In this document: positions 26,382 to 34,363 of the stretch, one piece after another
How the letters are laid out: every line of letters starts with the position of its first letter
Position numbering within the stretch: position 1 is the stretch's first letter
Source of the DNA: Sphingomonas sp. BK345
GTDB taxonomy: Bacteria; Pseudomonadota; Alphaproteobacteria; Sphingomonadales; Sphingomonadaceae
Reading direction: 5' to 3'
Assembly: GCF_014193845.1 (NCBI RefSeq)
Contig: NZ_JACHZX010000007.1
Location: 62,001 to 126,000, forward strand
DNA: 64,000 nt
Made by a program: the position numbers and the translations under genes
The notes under the pieces: generated by a model
Told to the model about the DNA's origin: nothing
What the model saw: the letters and a program-made list of their open reading frames with translations, nothing else
Database searches by the model: none

Positions 26382-27594
26382 ATGACGGTGCTGGCGATGG
26401 GTGCTGCTGAGATCACCCGGTTCGACACGCTGATGCGGCTCGACCGCGGCGAGATCCGGGTTGCGGACGCGATGGAGCTGCTCGGCCTTGCCAGGCGGCA
26501 GGTGTACCGGCTGCTTGGCCGCCTGCGAGAGGACGGCGCCGGTGGCCTGGTGTCGCGCAAGCGAGGACGGCCGAGCAACCGGCGCGACTGCCACGGCGAG
26601 CTCATCCAGGTCGACGGCTCCAAGCACTGGTGGTTCGAGGGCCGCGGTCCGCAATGCACGCTCCTGGTCTTCATCGACGATGCCACCAGCGAGCTTATGC
26701 ACGTCGAGATGGTGGAGAGCGAGAGCACCTTCTCGTACATGCGCGCGACGAGGACCTATCTCGAGCGGCACGGCAAGCCGGTCGCCTTCTACACGGACAA
26801 GCACAGCGCCTTCCGCAACAACACGGCCTCGGCGAAGGGCGACGGCATGATCCACCTCGACCGTGCGCTGGACCGGCTCAACATCGAGCTGATCTGCGCG
26901 AACTCACCGCAGGCGAAGGGACGCGTCGAGCGGGTCAATGCGACGCTGCAGGACCGCCTGGTCAAGGCGATGCGGCTACAGCGCATCTCCACCATCGACC
27001 AAGCCAACGCCTTCCTCCCCTCCTACATGGCGCAGCACAATCGTCGGTTTGCCAAGGCACCGTTCGACCCGCGCGACCTTCACCGGCCGCTGGCCATCCA
27101 CGAAGACCTTGAGGCGGAGCTGGTCTGGCGCGAGCAGCGCACCGTCACCGGTGCCCTCACCCTGCACTACAACAAGGCCATGTTCATCCTGGAGCCCTCG
27201 TCTGCGGCGCAGGCGCTCGCGCGCAAGAAGGGTGGACGTGTGCGAGTACCCGGACGGCCGGCTCGAGATCCAGCACGAGGGCACGGCCCTACCCTATCGT
27301 ATGTTCGACAAGATGCGCCGGGTGAACCAGGCTGCCGTGGTCGACAACAAGCACCTCGACGCGGCGCTGGCGCTCGCCCGCGTGATACAGCAGGCTCAGC
27401 CACATCACGCCAAGCGCAACAACAACGAGCCGGCGCGCTCCGCACAGCCCGCTGGCCTGTTCAAGGCCCCTTCCCCGTCCCCATCCGGCCCAAAGCTGGA
27501 TCGCCGTACGCTCGGTAATCAACGGCTTAGGCGTGGTCCACGCCTGTCCAACGAGGAGCTGGTTGCGCGCGGCCTTGGCGAATACGCCCGCTAG
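26382..27594 (+). pseudogene. ISNCY-type transposase, internally deleted and frameshifted
   Basis: An N-terminal helix-turn-helix (VADAMELLGLARRQVYRLLG, ending in KRGRPSNRR) is followed directly by the DDE integrase core (GELIQVDGS, LLVFIDDATSELMHV, FYTDKHSAFRNN, NSPQAKGRVERVN). Relatives I know have roughly 80-90 residues between those parts, so an in-frame deletion is likely. Near 27231 an extra G in AAGAAGGGTGG shifts the frame; the rest (VDVCEYPDGRLEIQHEG to the stop at 27592-27594) continues in another frame. The transposase is probably inactive. Confidence 0.8.
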
Positions 27595-27622
27595 TGTCCG
27601 GAAGCGCCCAGTAGCGGACACC
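27594..27622 (+). repeat. Array repeat unit directly after the ISNCY transposase stop
   Basis: GTGTCCGGAAGCGCCCA starts on the last base of the transposase stop codon and is followed by AGCGGACACC, giving the inverted pair GTGTCCG and CGGACAC. The same 17-mer with one change (GTGTCTGGAAGCGCCCA) occurs at 39148-39164 shortly after the IS30 transposase stop. This marks the start of the small-gene array. Confidence 0.6.
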
Positions 27623-27686
27623 GCGGTGAAGGATGCCTCCAATGGGGTCGGCCTCACGAACGTCGGTCATCGCCCACTTGCGGGCG

Positions 27687-28346
27687 TCACTTCTCGGGAG
27701 TCCGAAGCGCTCGATCTAGTTCTAACGCCAGCAGCCGGTCATCAGGATCGTTAATATTTAGTTGTAGAGAGTCCCTCTGCCTGCGCATTTCAGCTTGGCG
27801 CGACGACTTAGGCTTCGCTGCGACTGCCGCGTATATCCGAACTGCCTTAACCCACAGCGCGGTCGCAGTAGGCACATCTTCAAGAGCGCGAGAAAACGGG
27901 GGCGCAAACGGCACAAATCCCGATCCGTCCCGCCTCAAAAAGGCGACAACAATCATATTCTCTCGAAAAACGGTTCTATTGCACGACCCGGAGAATGCGT
28001 CTGGATTTGCATCGACCAGGTTACGCGGGTCACTTGGGACCGCGCGGAGTCCCGCACCTGGCAGTTCTAACGTGGCTTCATTGAAAATCACGGGTTGTTC
28101 CGAGTAGCCTCCTTTCAGTGTCGCGAAAGGAACGAGACTAGCAAGCCGTCCTCCCATTTGCGCGAAATCCTCGTAGGGATAGGGGCCGCCGTCAACGACC
28201 CGTGCGAGCACTATCGTGTCTGCCTGCTCTACCAACTGTAACGTCGTGGGTGTCCGATATGGGGCGCGTACACTGCATGCTTGCGCATCGGAGCAAATCG
28301 CTGGAAGCGCCAGCAGCAGAGCCCACATCAGTGCTGACGCTCGCAT
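27687..28346 (-). CDS. Secreted protein with N-terminal cysteine, TIMP/NTR-like start
   Basis: A 219-residue exported protein. The signal peptide (LMWALLLALPAICSDAQA) is followed at once by CSVRAPYRTPTTLQLVEQAD and TIVLARV. A mature N-terminus at Cys, then an ADxIVxAxV strand, recalls the TIMP/netrin-like (NTR) fold; this is a weak visual resemblance. A second array protein (29208-29666) has the same plan. Function unknown. Confidence 0.7.
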   Translation of the reverse strand: MRASALMWALLLALPAICSDAQACSVRAPYRTPTTLQLVEQADTIVLARVVDGGPYPYEDFAQMGGRLASLVPFATLKGGYSEQPVIFNEATLELPGAGLRAVPSDPRNLVDANPDAFSGSCNRTVFRENMIVVAFLRRDGSGFVPFAPPFSRALEDVPTATALWVKAVRIYAAVAAKPKSSRQAEMRRQRDSLQLNINDPDDRLLALELDRALRTPEK

Positions 28347-28465
28347 AACGCCTTCTCCAAGCCAATGTCCTGAGTCAGTCGGCAGGATGCTTCAGGGCGG
28401 CGGCAACGGCAACGTCCGCTATCCTGCCAGTTGCAGACACGCGTTTATGCGAGCAATCTGGTTCG

Positions 28466-28759
28466 ATGACGACGACGCAGCTTGGTCTCGCCTCCGCGCT
28501 GGGTGCCATCGCAGCCGCCGCGAGTTTTTTCGCGACGAAGCCGATGCTGACAGCATGGGCTATGCACGATGCTCACGGGCACGGACAGTCCGGCTTGGGA
28601 GTAATCGCCGGTAGCCTGTTCGCCGCCTTCTTTTCCGGAGCAATTACATTCGGATTATCTCTGAGGCGCGGCAGTAGGCGGTCATATCGGCTCGTCCGCT
28701 TATGCCATTATCTCGGCCATTCACCCAAGGCGACCGTCGGACGCACCTCGAAAGTCTGA
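28466..28759 (+). CDS. Small membrane protein, unknown
   Basis: A 97-residue protein with two hydrophobic segments (LGLASALGAIAAAASFF and VIAGSLFAAFFSGAITFGLS) separated by a His/Gly loop (MHDAHGHGQSG). The C-terminal 30 residues run over an array repeat (CCGCTTATGCC at 28696), so the native end may be earlier. I do not recognise the family. Confidence 0.55.
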   Translation: MTTTQLGLASALGAIAAAASFFATKPMLTAWAMHDAHGHGQSGLGVIAGSLFAAFFSGAITFGLSLRRGSRRSYRLVRLCHYLGHSPKATVGRTSKV

Positions 28760-28760
28760 G

Positions 28761-28786
28761 ATTGGCAGGTTAGCGGACGTTGCGCC
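28761..28786 (+). repeat. Array repeat, short form
   Basis: TTGGCAGGTTAGCGGACGTT (28762-28781) is the short array repeat. It lies 28 bp before the ATG at 28814, directly between two small genes. Related copies are at 34337-34363 and 35627-35653. Confidence 0.65.
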
Positions 28787-28813
28787 AAGTGCCCCCTCCG
28801 GTAGTCTGTACGC

Positions 28814-29137
28814 ATGGATATGGACGAGCTGCGCAGCCGCTTGGCGGCAATCTTAGCCGTTGAGGAAGCAGATCCTACGGACTGGTTGGAAGTCGAACGG
28901 TTGGCGAGCCAGCTTCAACGTGAACTGCCAATCGACGCCACGCCGGAGGCGGTGCATCGCTACCTGGATGATGCCGACATTCACTCTCGCGACAACTCAT
29001 ACGGGGCGAGGCAGCGACAAGATGTTCGCAGGTATGTCGATCATGGGGAATATGACGACGGCATCCCTGTTCCGTGGTGGGGATGCGCCCTTGTCCTTTT
29101 GGGTGCCGCGGGCATCGTTAAGTGGCTGCTGATGTAG
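28814..29137 (+). CDS. Small tail-anchored membrane protein, unknown
   Basis: A 107-residue, mostly acidic soluble protein (DELRSRLAAILAVEEADP, LERELPIDATPEAVHRYL-like helices) with one C-terminal membrane helix (WWGCALVLLGAAGIVKWLLM). It may be held on the inner membrane with its body in the cytoplasm. Flanked by array repeats on both sides. No family recognised. Confidence 0.6.
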   Translation: MDMDELRSRLAAILAVEEADPTDWLEVERLASQLQRELPIDATPEAVHRYLDDADIHSRDNSYGARQRQDVRRYVDHGEYDDGIPVPWWGCALVLLGAAGIVKWLLM

Positions 29138-29154
29138 CTGCGCGGTTGCCCGCT

Positions 29155-29200
29155 TTTGGGCGCTTACGGCCAGGCCGCTTATGGCCGTGAAAGCGGACGT
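29155..29200 (+). repeat. Array repeat, long form
   Basis: TTTGGGCGCTTACGGCC, then GGCCGCTTATGGCC and GAAAGCGGACGT. The CCGCTT and AAGCGG blocks can pair. It sits between the 3' ends of two convergent small genes. Confidence 0.75.
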
Positions 29201-29207
29201 GCGGTCA

Positions 29208-29666
29208 TCAGCGGATGGCGACGCGCGATGGGTCTTCCCCGGCAAGGTAGGGCCAAACCTTTTTGCGATCCGATTTGAGGAAGCGATCTTCGTAGCGGGC
29301 GTTTGAGCCATCGTTCCAGAGGTCGTAGACCGTGGGTCCGCCGACTAAAAGCATGCGTCGGCGTTCACCCACGCGATCTAACCGCAAGCTACAGCTATCC
29401 CGCTCGCCAACTTCAAAAAGTGCGCGGTTTGGGCCTTTCAGGACGCGAACGGCTCGAACAACTGCGTTTTGCTTGCCTTCAGCAAAGGGGCGAATGACCT
29501 CGCCGTCGATAATGGCTGTAGAATTATGAACAGCCTGCTTTGCCATCTTCCGATATTGGGACGGACCCCACTCAGGCAAGGGAACTATTGAGCAAGCAGA
29601 TGCCCGCTCCACGCCACACAACGCGATCAGGCATGCCATAACGGTTCGGAAGATGGTACTCGGCAT
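29208..29666 (-). CDS. Secreted protein with N-terminal cysteine, TIMP/NTR-like start
   Basis: A 152-residue exported protein from the ATG at 29664-29666. The signal peptide (FRTVMACLIALCGVERASA) is followed by CSIVPLPEWGPSQYRKMAKQ and NSTAIIDGEVIRPF. The layout of Cys right after the signal peptide, a helix and then a TAIIDGEV strand matches the protein at 27687-28346, although the sequences differ. The longer open frame to 29846 only overlaps the divergent lipoprotein gene. Function unknown. Confidence 0.7.
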   Translation of the reverse strand: MPSTIFRTVMACLIALCGVERASACSIVPLPEWGPSQYRKMAKQAVHNSTAIIDGEVIRPFAEGKQNAVVRAVRVLKGPNRALFEVGERDSCSLRLDRVGERRRMLLVGGPTVYDLWNDGSNARYEDRFLKSDRKKVWPYLAGEDPSRVAIR

Positions 29667-29688
29667 GACCCTACAAAACATGGTTCGT

Positions 29689-29748
29689 CGACGTCCGCAA
29701 CTGCGCCCTTGCGGCCCGGTCACTTGGCGAGCAAACGGACGTTGCGGC
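29689..29748 (+). repeat. Array repeat between divergent genes
   Basis: ACGTCCGCAACTGCGCCCTT at the left and AAACGGACGTTGCGGC at the right enclose GCGGCCCGGTCACTTGGC. ACGTCCGCAAC is nearly the reverse complement of the right-hand GACGTTGCGG, so the copy can form a stem. A related copy precedes the duplicate lipoprotein gene at 34697-34730. Confidence 0.75.
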
Positions 29749-29752
29749 TCAC

Positions 29753-30190
29753 ATGACGCTACGCCATCATACGGCCATGTCGCGCACCTCTCTCGCTCGG
29801 GCGTTAGCGCTGGGCGCGATCCTCTCTGGGTGCAACCAAGCTCCACCCACCTACAGTGCCTCTTGTGCTACACCGTTGCCGCATTGGAAGACGGAAAGGG
29901 ACGGCGTCGGGCACCTGCTGGTTGTCGTGCCGGTGTTTCTAGCTACGGACGGCTCGGTCCTGTGGAGTAAGGCCGCCATCTCGGACGATAGACTTCGCTC
30001 TTACATGCGTGAGGCGAGTGCTATGAGTCCGATGCCGCAAATCGTTTTGCAAGTGTCACCCTCGACCTCATGCCGCAGAATTCGCGAGGTCCGCTCGATC
30101 ATGGACGCCGCGCCTATGTGCAAAGGGCCATATTCGCGTTGTAGCGAGGGGTGGAAACTTGAAGAATGGCCGATGCTCGGCGGGCCTTGA
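29753..30190 (+). CDS. Lipoprotein with ExbD-like periplasmic domain, copy 1
   Basis: A 145-residue protein, or shorter from the ATG at 29777. The lipobox is AILSGC, so the mature form starts at Cys27. VGHLLVVVPVFLATDGSVLW followed by AISDDRLRSYM and IVLQVSPSTSCRRIREV recalls the periplasmic domain of ExbD/TolR proteins (strand, DG turn, helix, strand), but here on a lipid anchor. A near-identical copy lies at 34735-35172: about 13 of 145 residues differ. Role unknown. Confidence 0.75.
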   Translation: MTLRHHTAMSRTSLARALALGAILSGCNQAPPTYSASCATPLPHWKTERDGVGHLLVVVPVFLATDGSVLWSKAAISDDRLRSYMREASAMSPMPQIVLQVSPSTSCRRIREVRSIMDAAPMCKGPYSRCSEGWKLEEWPMLGGP

Positions 30191-30200
30191 ACGTCTTCTT

Positions 30201-30240
30201 CTGGGCGCTTACGGCCCGACCGCTTATGCCAGGAAAGCGG
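30201..30240 (+). repeat. Array repeat, long form
   Basis: CTGGGCGCTTACGGCCCGAC followed by CGCTTATGCCAGGAAAGCGG. The sequence resembles the copies at 29155, 33529 and 36823. It lies between convergent genes. Confidence 0.75.
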
Positions 30241-30275
30241 AAGGCCAGCTTTCGCGCGAGCCAGACTGAAAGGCG

Positions 30276-30707
30276 TCATGCGCGACCGTGGCATCTCGCG
30301 GATATGACCGATCCTGATTTAACGTTGTATTCAACGTCAATGTAGCCGCACCCTCCATCGCATACATCTGGCAGATAAACGTCATCGCCAAACCAACGAC
30401 GCTCGTCAGCTTTCATCCCCTTGGGTGGAGGGCAAGCTAAAGCAACCTGCCCATTTGTCCGTCCGCCTTTCTTCGCGCCATCGCAAAACCATTGGTCATG
30501 CTTGACGTCGGGAACGAAGTAGAAGGCTGTGACGCGATCCTGCGACGAGAACTTGTAGACGCGAGCGTAAGCGCTCAGTGGATAAGCGCCGACTGGAAGA
30601 TGTATTGATTGCTCAATTTTTCCAATGAGCTCAGCTCTCTGATGCTCCTCAGTTTGCGCACAGCCTGATAGCCAGAGGAGCGCGGCGAGGAAGAGGCGCT
30701 GTCTCAT
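30276..30707 (-). CDS. Small lipoprotein, unknown
   Basis: A 143-residue protein from the ATG at 30705-30707: RQRLFLAALLWLSGCAQTEE is a signal peptide with lipobox LSGC. The mature part has several cysteines (WFCDGAKKGG, VALACPPPKG, PDVCDGGCGYIDVEYNVKSG). No family recognised. The longer open frame to 30857 covers an array repeat and is less likely. Confidence 0.65.
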   Translation of the reverse strand: MRQRLFLAALLWLSGCAQTEEHQRAELIGKIEQSIHLPVGAYPLSAYARVYKFSSQDRVTAFYFVPDVKHDQWFCDGAKKGGRTNGQVALACPPPKGMKADERRWFGDDVYLPDVCDGGCGYIDVEYNVKSGSVISARCHGRA

Positions 30708-30841
30708 GGGCCAACTGTTGCGCGCGCCATTGTTCGCGACGATCGCAGCTTGGCAAGCCATTGGAGGGCAATTGGGCATGGTAAGCGCAACGTCCGGAAT
30801 GGAGCTCGGGCTATTGCTATGGCGGAGCCTGACGTTGGGCG

Positions 30842-31132
30842 TTAGCTGTCGTACCATTTGAGCCGCTCCACATCGGCTTTGTCGCCTCCCATGTGGCGAA
30901 CGAACGCCTCCCGCAATTCGTCATAGTGGGCCTGCCACTTTGCCGAATCGTCGCTCGGGTCGACGCCATCTGCGGCGAACAGCCACATGACGAACTGGTC
31001 TGCCGTCACCTCTCCGCGCGCTGGCAGAAAGTCGGTGACGTGGCGCCGCTCACCTCCGACCACCGAACCGCACCAACCCTTCTCCACACAGACCTCATGC
31101 ATCATGGCGTCAAAGGCTACCTGTTCGTTCAT
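30842..31132 (-). CDS. Small cytoplasmic protein, unknown
   Basis: A 96-residue protein starting MNEQVAFDAMMHEVCVEKGW, with VTADQFVMWLFAADGVDP and YDELREAFVRHMGGDKADVE. Composition is that of a soluble helical protein. An in-frame ATG at 31162 is possible, but it lies in an array-repeat-like stretch (AAGCGGACATGG on the minus strand), so the inner start is preferred. Function unknown. Confidence 0.6.
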   Translation of the reverse strand: MNEQVAFDAMMHEVCVEKGWCGSVVGGERRHVTDFLPARGEVTADQFVMWLFAADGVDPSDDSAKWQAHYDELREAFVRHMGGDKADVERLKWYDS

Positions 31133-31187
31133 GGTGCGAGCATACCAGAGCAGATCGACCATGTCCGCTTGTGGGCGAAAGCTGCCG

Positions 31188-31649
31188 TCAGGGCGCGACC
31201 ACAAAGCGACCTCGGACGAACGATCTCAGCACCGGTTTCATCGGGTCAACGCTCCCGTCGGCCTCGTACGTCCGGATCGCCGCACGACCCGCTTCGTCCG
31301 TCAGGAAGTCGGGTCTTCCGCGACTCGAAAGTTCTGCCACCTTACGAACGGCCCGGTCGCCCACCTGCCAGATGCGAACCCGGTAGGCCGAGCCGCCACT
31401 CCACAAGGAGAAAACAAGTTCGTCCTGATCTCGGGTGAACAATCCCATGGGGACATCATCGATAGGTTCGTGAAAATCGATAGGTAGGTCGCACGCGGCC
31501 ACGCATCTGATCCGGATCTCGTAGCCCGTTTGGGCACTTTTTTCGACGACCACTGAAAAGGTCGAGCGCTCGCCTTCAACCCGCAACGAGGCCATGGGCT
31601 GAGCGGTGCTTGCCATAAGAGCCGGAACAGCGATCATCAGGTAACGCAT
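31188..31649 (-). CDS. Secreted protein, unknown
   Basis: A 153-residue protein with signal peptide RYLMIAVPALMASTAQPMAS from the ATG at 31647-31649. The mature part looks beta-rich (SLRVEGERSTFSVVVEKSA, YEIRIRCVAACDLPIDFHEP, LVFSLWSGGSAYRVRIWQVG). Two Cys could form a disulphide. No family recognised. Confidence 0.65.
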   Translation of the reverse strand: MRYLMIAVPALMASTAQPMASLRVEGERSTFSVVVEKSAQTGYEIRIRCVAACDLPIDFHEPIDDVPMGLFTRDQDELVFSLWSGGSAYRVRIWQVGDRAVRKVAELSSRGRPDFLTDEAGRAAIRTYEADGSVDPMKPVLRSFVRGRFVVAP

Positions 31650-31836
31650 AGCCCCACAATGATCGGGAATCCGCATGTCTGCTAGTGGGGCGTTAACGGC
31701 CGTCGCGAGGGGTATCGTGCGGGTACAGGAGCCGCGCTCGGCGGAGTTTGCAGGGGCGCGCACGAAATCGCGGCGGAAGGCATCTCCGTCGCGCGGTTCG
31801 CCTCTGAAGGGCCGCTCGTGCAGGGCCGCGACGTGA

Positions 31837-32145
31837 TTAGAAGGGCGGATGCTCGCCACGGCGCCACGCCGCTGCCCGCCTTAAGCAGTAGGGCCACACC
31901 GCTAATGGTGACAGAGCGACCACGGTGAAAAAGGTGAGGCCGGTTAGATCGTCAGTGACATCGCGCACGCCAAAGAAGCCTACCGTGAAGACAACGAAGA
32001 AGGCGATTACGAGGGTGTAGGCGAACGCCGCGGCAATGAGGATAGTGGAGACGAACCTGCCCAACGCTCCCCTCCCTCGCCACCGGCGGCCCGTCGATCC
32101 AAACCAACCTAATAGCCGCGAACTATCGTCATTGCACGAGGGCAA
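31837..32145 (-). CDS. Small membrane protein, unknown
   Basis: A 102-residue protein with two membrane helices (FVSTILIAAAFAYTLVIAFF and LTFFTVVALSPLAVWPYC) and a basic end (LRRAAAWRRGEH). The start is uncertain: the TTG at 32145 is the outermost option and there is no ATG before the first helix. A repeat-like sequence follows at 32145-32185. Confidence 0.5.
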   Translation of the reverse strand: MPSCNDDSSRLLGWFGSTGRRWRGRGALGRFVSTILIAAAFAYTLVIAFFVVFTVGFFGVRDVTDDLTGLTFFTVVALSPLAVWPYCLRRAAAWRRGEHPPF

Positions 32146-32185
32146 GGGGGTAATGGCCCGCCGCGTATGGCAGGAAAGCGGAAGG
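32145..32185 (+). repeat. Array repeat, diverged long form
   Basis: TAATGGCCCGCCGCGTATGG followed by CAGGAAAGCGGAAGGG, a diverged long-form repeat between divergent genes. Confidence 0.6.
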
Positions 32186-32241
32186 GCAGCATGGTCGCAA
32201 ATCCGCTAGATAGCGGAGGTGATACCTGCCACCCTGCTTCG

Positions 32242-32532
32242 ATGGATAACCGTCCAGCGAAGCTGGACCAGCTGCGGCAGATCGGCTGGTCTTTATGGAA
32301 CCCAATTGGATTGGATGACGATTGGCAGGCGGACGGGCCAGACGAGTATGACCAGTATCTGCTGCACGTAACAGAAATGAGCGAACGCGGCGCCTCCGCA
32401 TGCGATGCCGCCAACTATCTTCTTCGGATCGCGACGGAGCACATGGGGCTTTCGCATGCGGATCCTGACGCTGCGGCAGCCACAGCATCAGCGATATTCG
32501 CCTACGTGGAGGGCCCTCGCGATAGTGATTAG
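32242..32532 (+). CDS. Small protein, unknown
   Basis: A 96-residue acidic protein from the ATG at 32242: LRQIGWSLWNPIGLDDDW, DEYDQYLLHVTEMSERGASA and AANYLLRIATEHMGL. The WNPIGL...DEYDxYL pattern looks like a widespread small-protein family of unknown function, possibly immunity-like, which is a guess. An upstream in-frame ATG at 32167 overlaps the repeat. Confidence 0.6.
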   Translation: MDNRPAKLDQLRQIGWSLWNPIGLDDDWQADGPDEYDQYLLHVTEMSERGASACDAANYLLRIATEHMGLSHADPDAAAATASAIFAYVEGPRDSD

Positions 32533-32549
32533 TCTGAGGGATAGCGACC

Positions 32550-32612
32550 TTTCCGCTCATGGGAGGTTAGCGGCAAGGCCGCTTATGATGAGTACCGTTG
32601 AATAGCGGACAC
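32550..32612 (+). repeat. Array repeat, double form
   Basis: TTTCCGCTCATGGGAGGTTA then GCGGCAAGGCCGCTTATGAT and, after a short spacer, AATAGCGGACACG. CCGCT and AGCGG pairs occur twice, so short and long forms seem fused. Confidence 0.65.
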
Positions 32613-32632
32613 GATGCCGGTTACGTTCAGGC

Positions 32633-33028
32633 ATGCTGGCAGTCATGTTAACAGCCGCCGCAGCGGCATATACCCCGCCCACCGAACCGTTGAAGGGACA
32701 GTTACAAGCAGCGATCTGGGCAGACCTGGAGATGAACGCGCTCATCGGAAACGGAAATCGTCTCGCCTCACTGTGGTACAATGCCGAAGCCGAGGTCAGT
32801 CCAGACCTTCATATCGCTGATTTGCGATGCGGAAGAGGGCGTGCTGGAAAGCGATGCTCCTTCGTCCTTCTACGTGACGGCGGTCCATCAACGGTGATGG
32901 GGCAAGCCGCTCCAGATAAATTGGCCTGCGTCGCCAGCTTCGCCAACCGTCGCGACAGCTGGTCTGTTGTCCACACGCGGCCTCGTCGATACGGTCACAG
33001 CCAAACTACAATGAGCTGCAAAGCTTGA
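32633..33028 (+). CDS. Small secreted protein, unknown
   Basis: A 131-residue protein with a short signal-like start (LAVMLTAAAAAYTPP). The mature part has WADLEMNALIGNGNRLASLW and a cysteine-containing centre (IADLRCGRGRAGKRCSFVLL). The stop lies in front of the repeat fragment GTAGCGGACAGTCCG (33034-33048). No family recognised. Confidence 0.55.
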   Translation: MLAVMLTAAAAAYTPPTEPLKGQLQAAIWADLEMNALIGNGNRLASLWYNAEAEVSPDLHIADLRCGRGRAGKRCSFVLLRDGGPSTVMGQAAPDKLACVASFANRRDSWSVVHTRPRRYGHSQTTMSCKA

Positions 33029-33049
33029 AGAGGGTAGCGGACAGTCCGA

Positions 33050-33460
33050 TCAGAGAATCTTTGACCGCCTCTGCGGACGTCTGCGACGTATCGACGCTGC
33101 GGCCGCATGGGGTAGCCGGATCTCAAAGCGCCGAAGCTCTTCACCGGCATCACGATCCCCCAGGCGAGCAGCCTTGCTGAGCCAATGCCGATAACCGTGT
33201 AGGTCGTTCCGGTTGAACGCGTTCATAGCCAGGTGCTGCGCGCCCAGCGGGTCGCCTCTCCTATACCCAGCATAAGCGAGCCCACTTTGGCTGTATCGCT
33301 CTGAAATGCGGCCAACCTTGCTCAACTCGCTCCCAAGCTCCACCATCGCGGAGGTGTCGCCTGCAAGCGCAAGGTGCCAGAGGATGGGCATACGATGCCC
33401 GATTTGATGATTGTCGCGGATGGCCCAATAGCGCGCCCATAGCCGATCAACTTTGCCCAT
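33050..33460 (-). CDS. Small Sel1/TPR-like repeat protein
   Basis: A 136-residue protein from the ATG at 33458-33460. Alternating helices with LALAGDTSAMVELGSELSKV and GLAYAGYRRGDPLGAQHLAM, then HWLSKAARLGDRDAGEELRR, show the A-x-x-G-D spacing of Sel1-like repeats. Such proteins usually bind partners. The basic tail (RRRRPQRRSK) is unusual. Start uncertain because the purine-rich GGGGAG directly abuts the ATG. Confidence 0.6.
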   Translation of the reverse strand: MGKVDRLWARYWAIRDNHQIGHRMPILWHLALAGDTSAMVELGSELSKVGRISERYSQSGLAYAGYRRGDPLGAQHLAMNAFNRNDLHGYRHWLSKAARLGDRDAGEELRRFEIRLPHAAAASIRRRRPQRRSKIL

Positions 33461-33528
33461 CTCCCCAGCATGCCGCCATGAATAAGTGACTGCAATCAGG
33501 CGAGCACCGATCCGGTTTAAACGGCCGA

Positions 33529-33580
33529 GTTTGGGCGCTTGCGGCCCGGTCACTTTGGCAGGAAAGCGGACCTTCCGCTT
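33529..33580 (+). repeat. Array repeat, long form with strong stem
   Basis: TTTGGGCGCTTGCGGCCCGG, then CACTTTGGCAGGAAAGCGGA and CCTTCCGCTT. AAGCGGA and TCCGCTT are exact complements, giving a tight terminal stem. Confidence 0.75.
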
Positions 33581-33930
33581 CAGACGCACTGGAGGCCGTA
33601 AACTCCGATCACCTCGCGGAGCTCTCCCGCATCGGCTCTCCACCGAGCGGACCAGATCGTCTGGCAGATCGCATCACCTCGCTTTATGTTTGCTGATCGA
33701 AAGCCGTCCGACCCAACAGGGCTTACCGAAAAGCCGTTGGCTTTCAGAGCTGAAATGGCTGCGTTCTCGGAGGTGCCTACCGGGAAGGCGCTCCTCACTC
33801 GCCGGTCAAACTCTCGCTGAGCGTCACGCGCGTCATGCGGCAAACTGGCTGCGATTGTCGGCAGCGACTCAACCGAACCGCTCTCACAGGCAGCGATCAA
33901 TCCGAATAGAAGGACAGCGTAGCGGCTCAT
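33580..33930 (-). CDS. Small lipoprotein, unknown
   Basis: A 116-residue protein with signal peptide and lipobox (AVLLFGLIAACESGS; Cys15). The mature part contains FDRRVRSAFPVGTSENAAIS followed by ALKANGFSV, a pattern like small outer-membrane assembly-type lipoproteins (helix plus strand with G[TS]xxxxAIxxLxxxGF). Function unknown. Confidence 0.65.
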   Translation of the reverse strand: MSRYAVLLFGLIAACESGSVESLPTIAASLPHDARDAQREFDRRVRSAFPVGTSENAAISALKANGFSVSPVGSDGFRSANIKRGDAICQTIWSARWRADAGELREVIGVYGLQCV

Positions 33931-33959
33931 AACTGGAGAGCTACGTCGCTAAGCCGGAG

Positions 33960-33991
33960 TCCGCTAGTGGGAGGAAAGCGGAAGTTGCGGG
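33960..33991 (+). repeat. Array repeat, short form
   Basis: TCCGCTAGTGGGAGGAAAGC followed by GGAAGTTGCGGG. CCGCT pairs with AGCGG over a short purine-rich loop. Precedes the gene at 34019. Confidence 0.65.
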
Positions 33992-34018
33992 CAAGCCCCG
34001 CGGGTCGCATGATAGGCC

Positions 34019-34321
34019 ATGCCGATCCGAATGCACGTGGCTGGGAGTGGCCCCGAAACACGCCTGGGCTTCCCAAATTACGAAGAAGGCTCGCGCCTTG
34101 GGGAACTGACCGTATTGATTGCGGGCGCGCCCGGCACCAACGCGTGTCAGCCGGAGGGCTCGCCGTTAGAACTTCTGGTGCGCTTCGCCGGTTACCCGAA
34201 TGAGTTCGCCCTCTGGTGGGATGGCGTCACTTGCGAGCTGGGCTGCTCCGTGCCTGGTGGCATTGAGATGGATCGCATCGCCGCGAAACTCGCCTCCGCT
34301 GGCATGTTTGTAGCAGCCTGA
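34019..34321 (+). CDS. Small protein, unknown
   Basis: A 100-residue protein with no signal peptide or membrane helix: MPIRMHVAGSGPETRLGFPN, then beta-rich segments (LELLVRFAGYPNEFALWWDG) and a C-terminal helix (IEMDRIAAKLASAGMFVAA). It begins 28 bp after one array repeat and ends 16 bp before the next. No family recognised. Confidence 0.55.
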   Translation: MPIRMHVAGSGPETRLGFPNYEEGSRLGELTVLIAGAPGTNACQPEGSPLELLVRFAGYPNEFALWWDGVTCELGCSVPGGIEMDRIAAKLASAGMFVAA

Positions 34322-34336
34322 TCTGATAGGCTCGAT

Positions 34337-34363
34337 GTCAGCTACTGGGAGGTTAGCGGACGC
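34337..34363 (+). repeat. Array repeat, short form
   Basis: CAGCTACTGGGAGGTTAGCG followed by GACGC, the short form as at 28761 and 35627. It ends at the 3' end of the minus-strand gene at 34363. Confidence 0.65.

Noticed and set aside
26382..27594. Programmed -1/+1 frameshift in the ISNCY transposase
   Set aside because: This IS group is normally encoded by one frame, and the site is a single extra G together with an internal deletion, which fits decay better.
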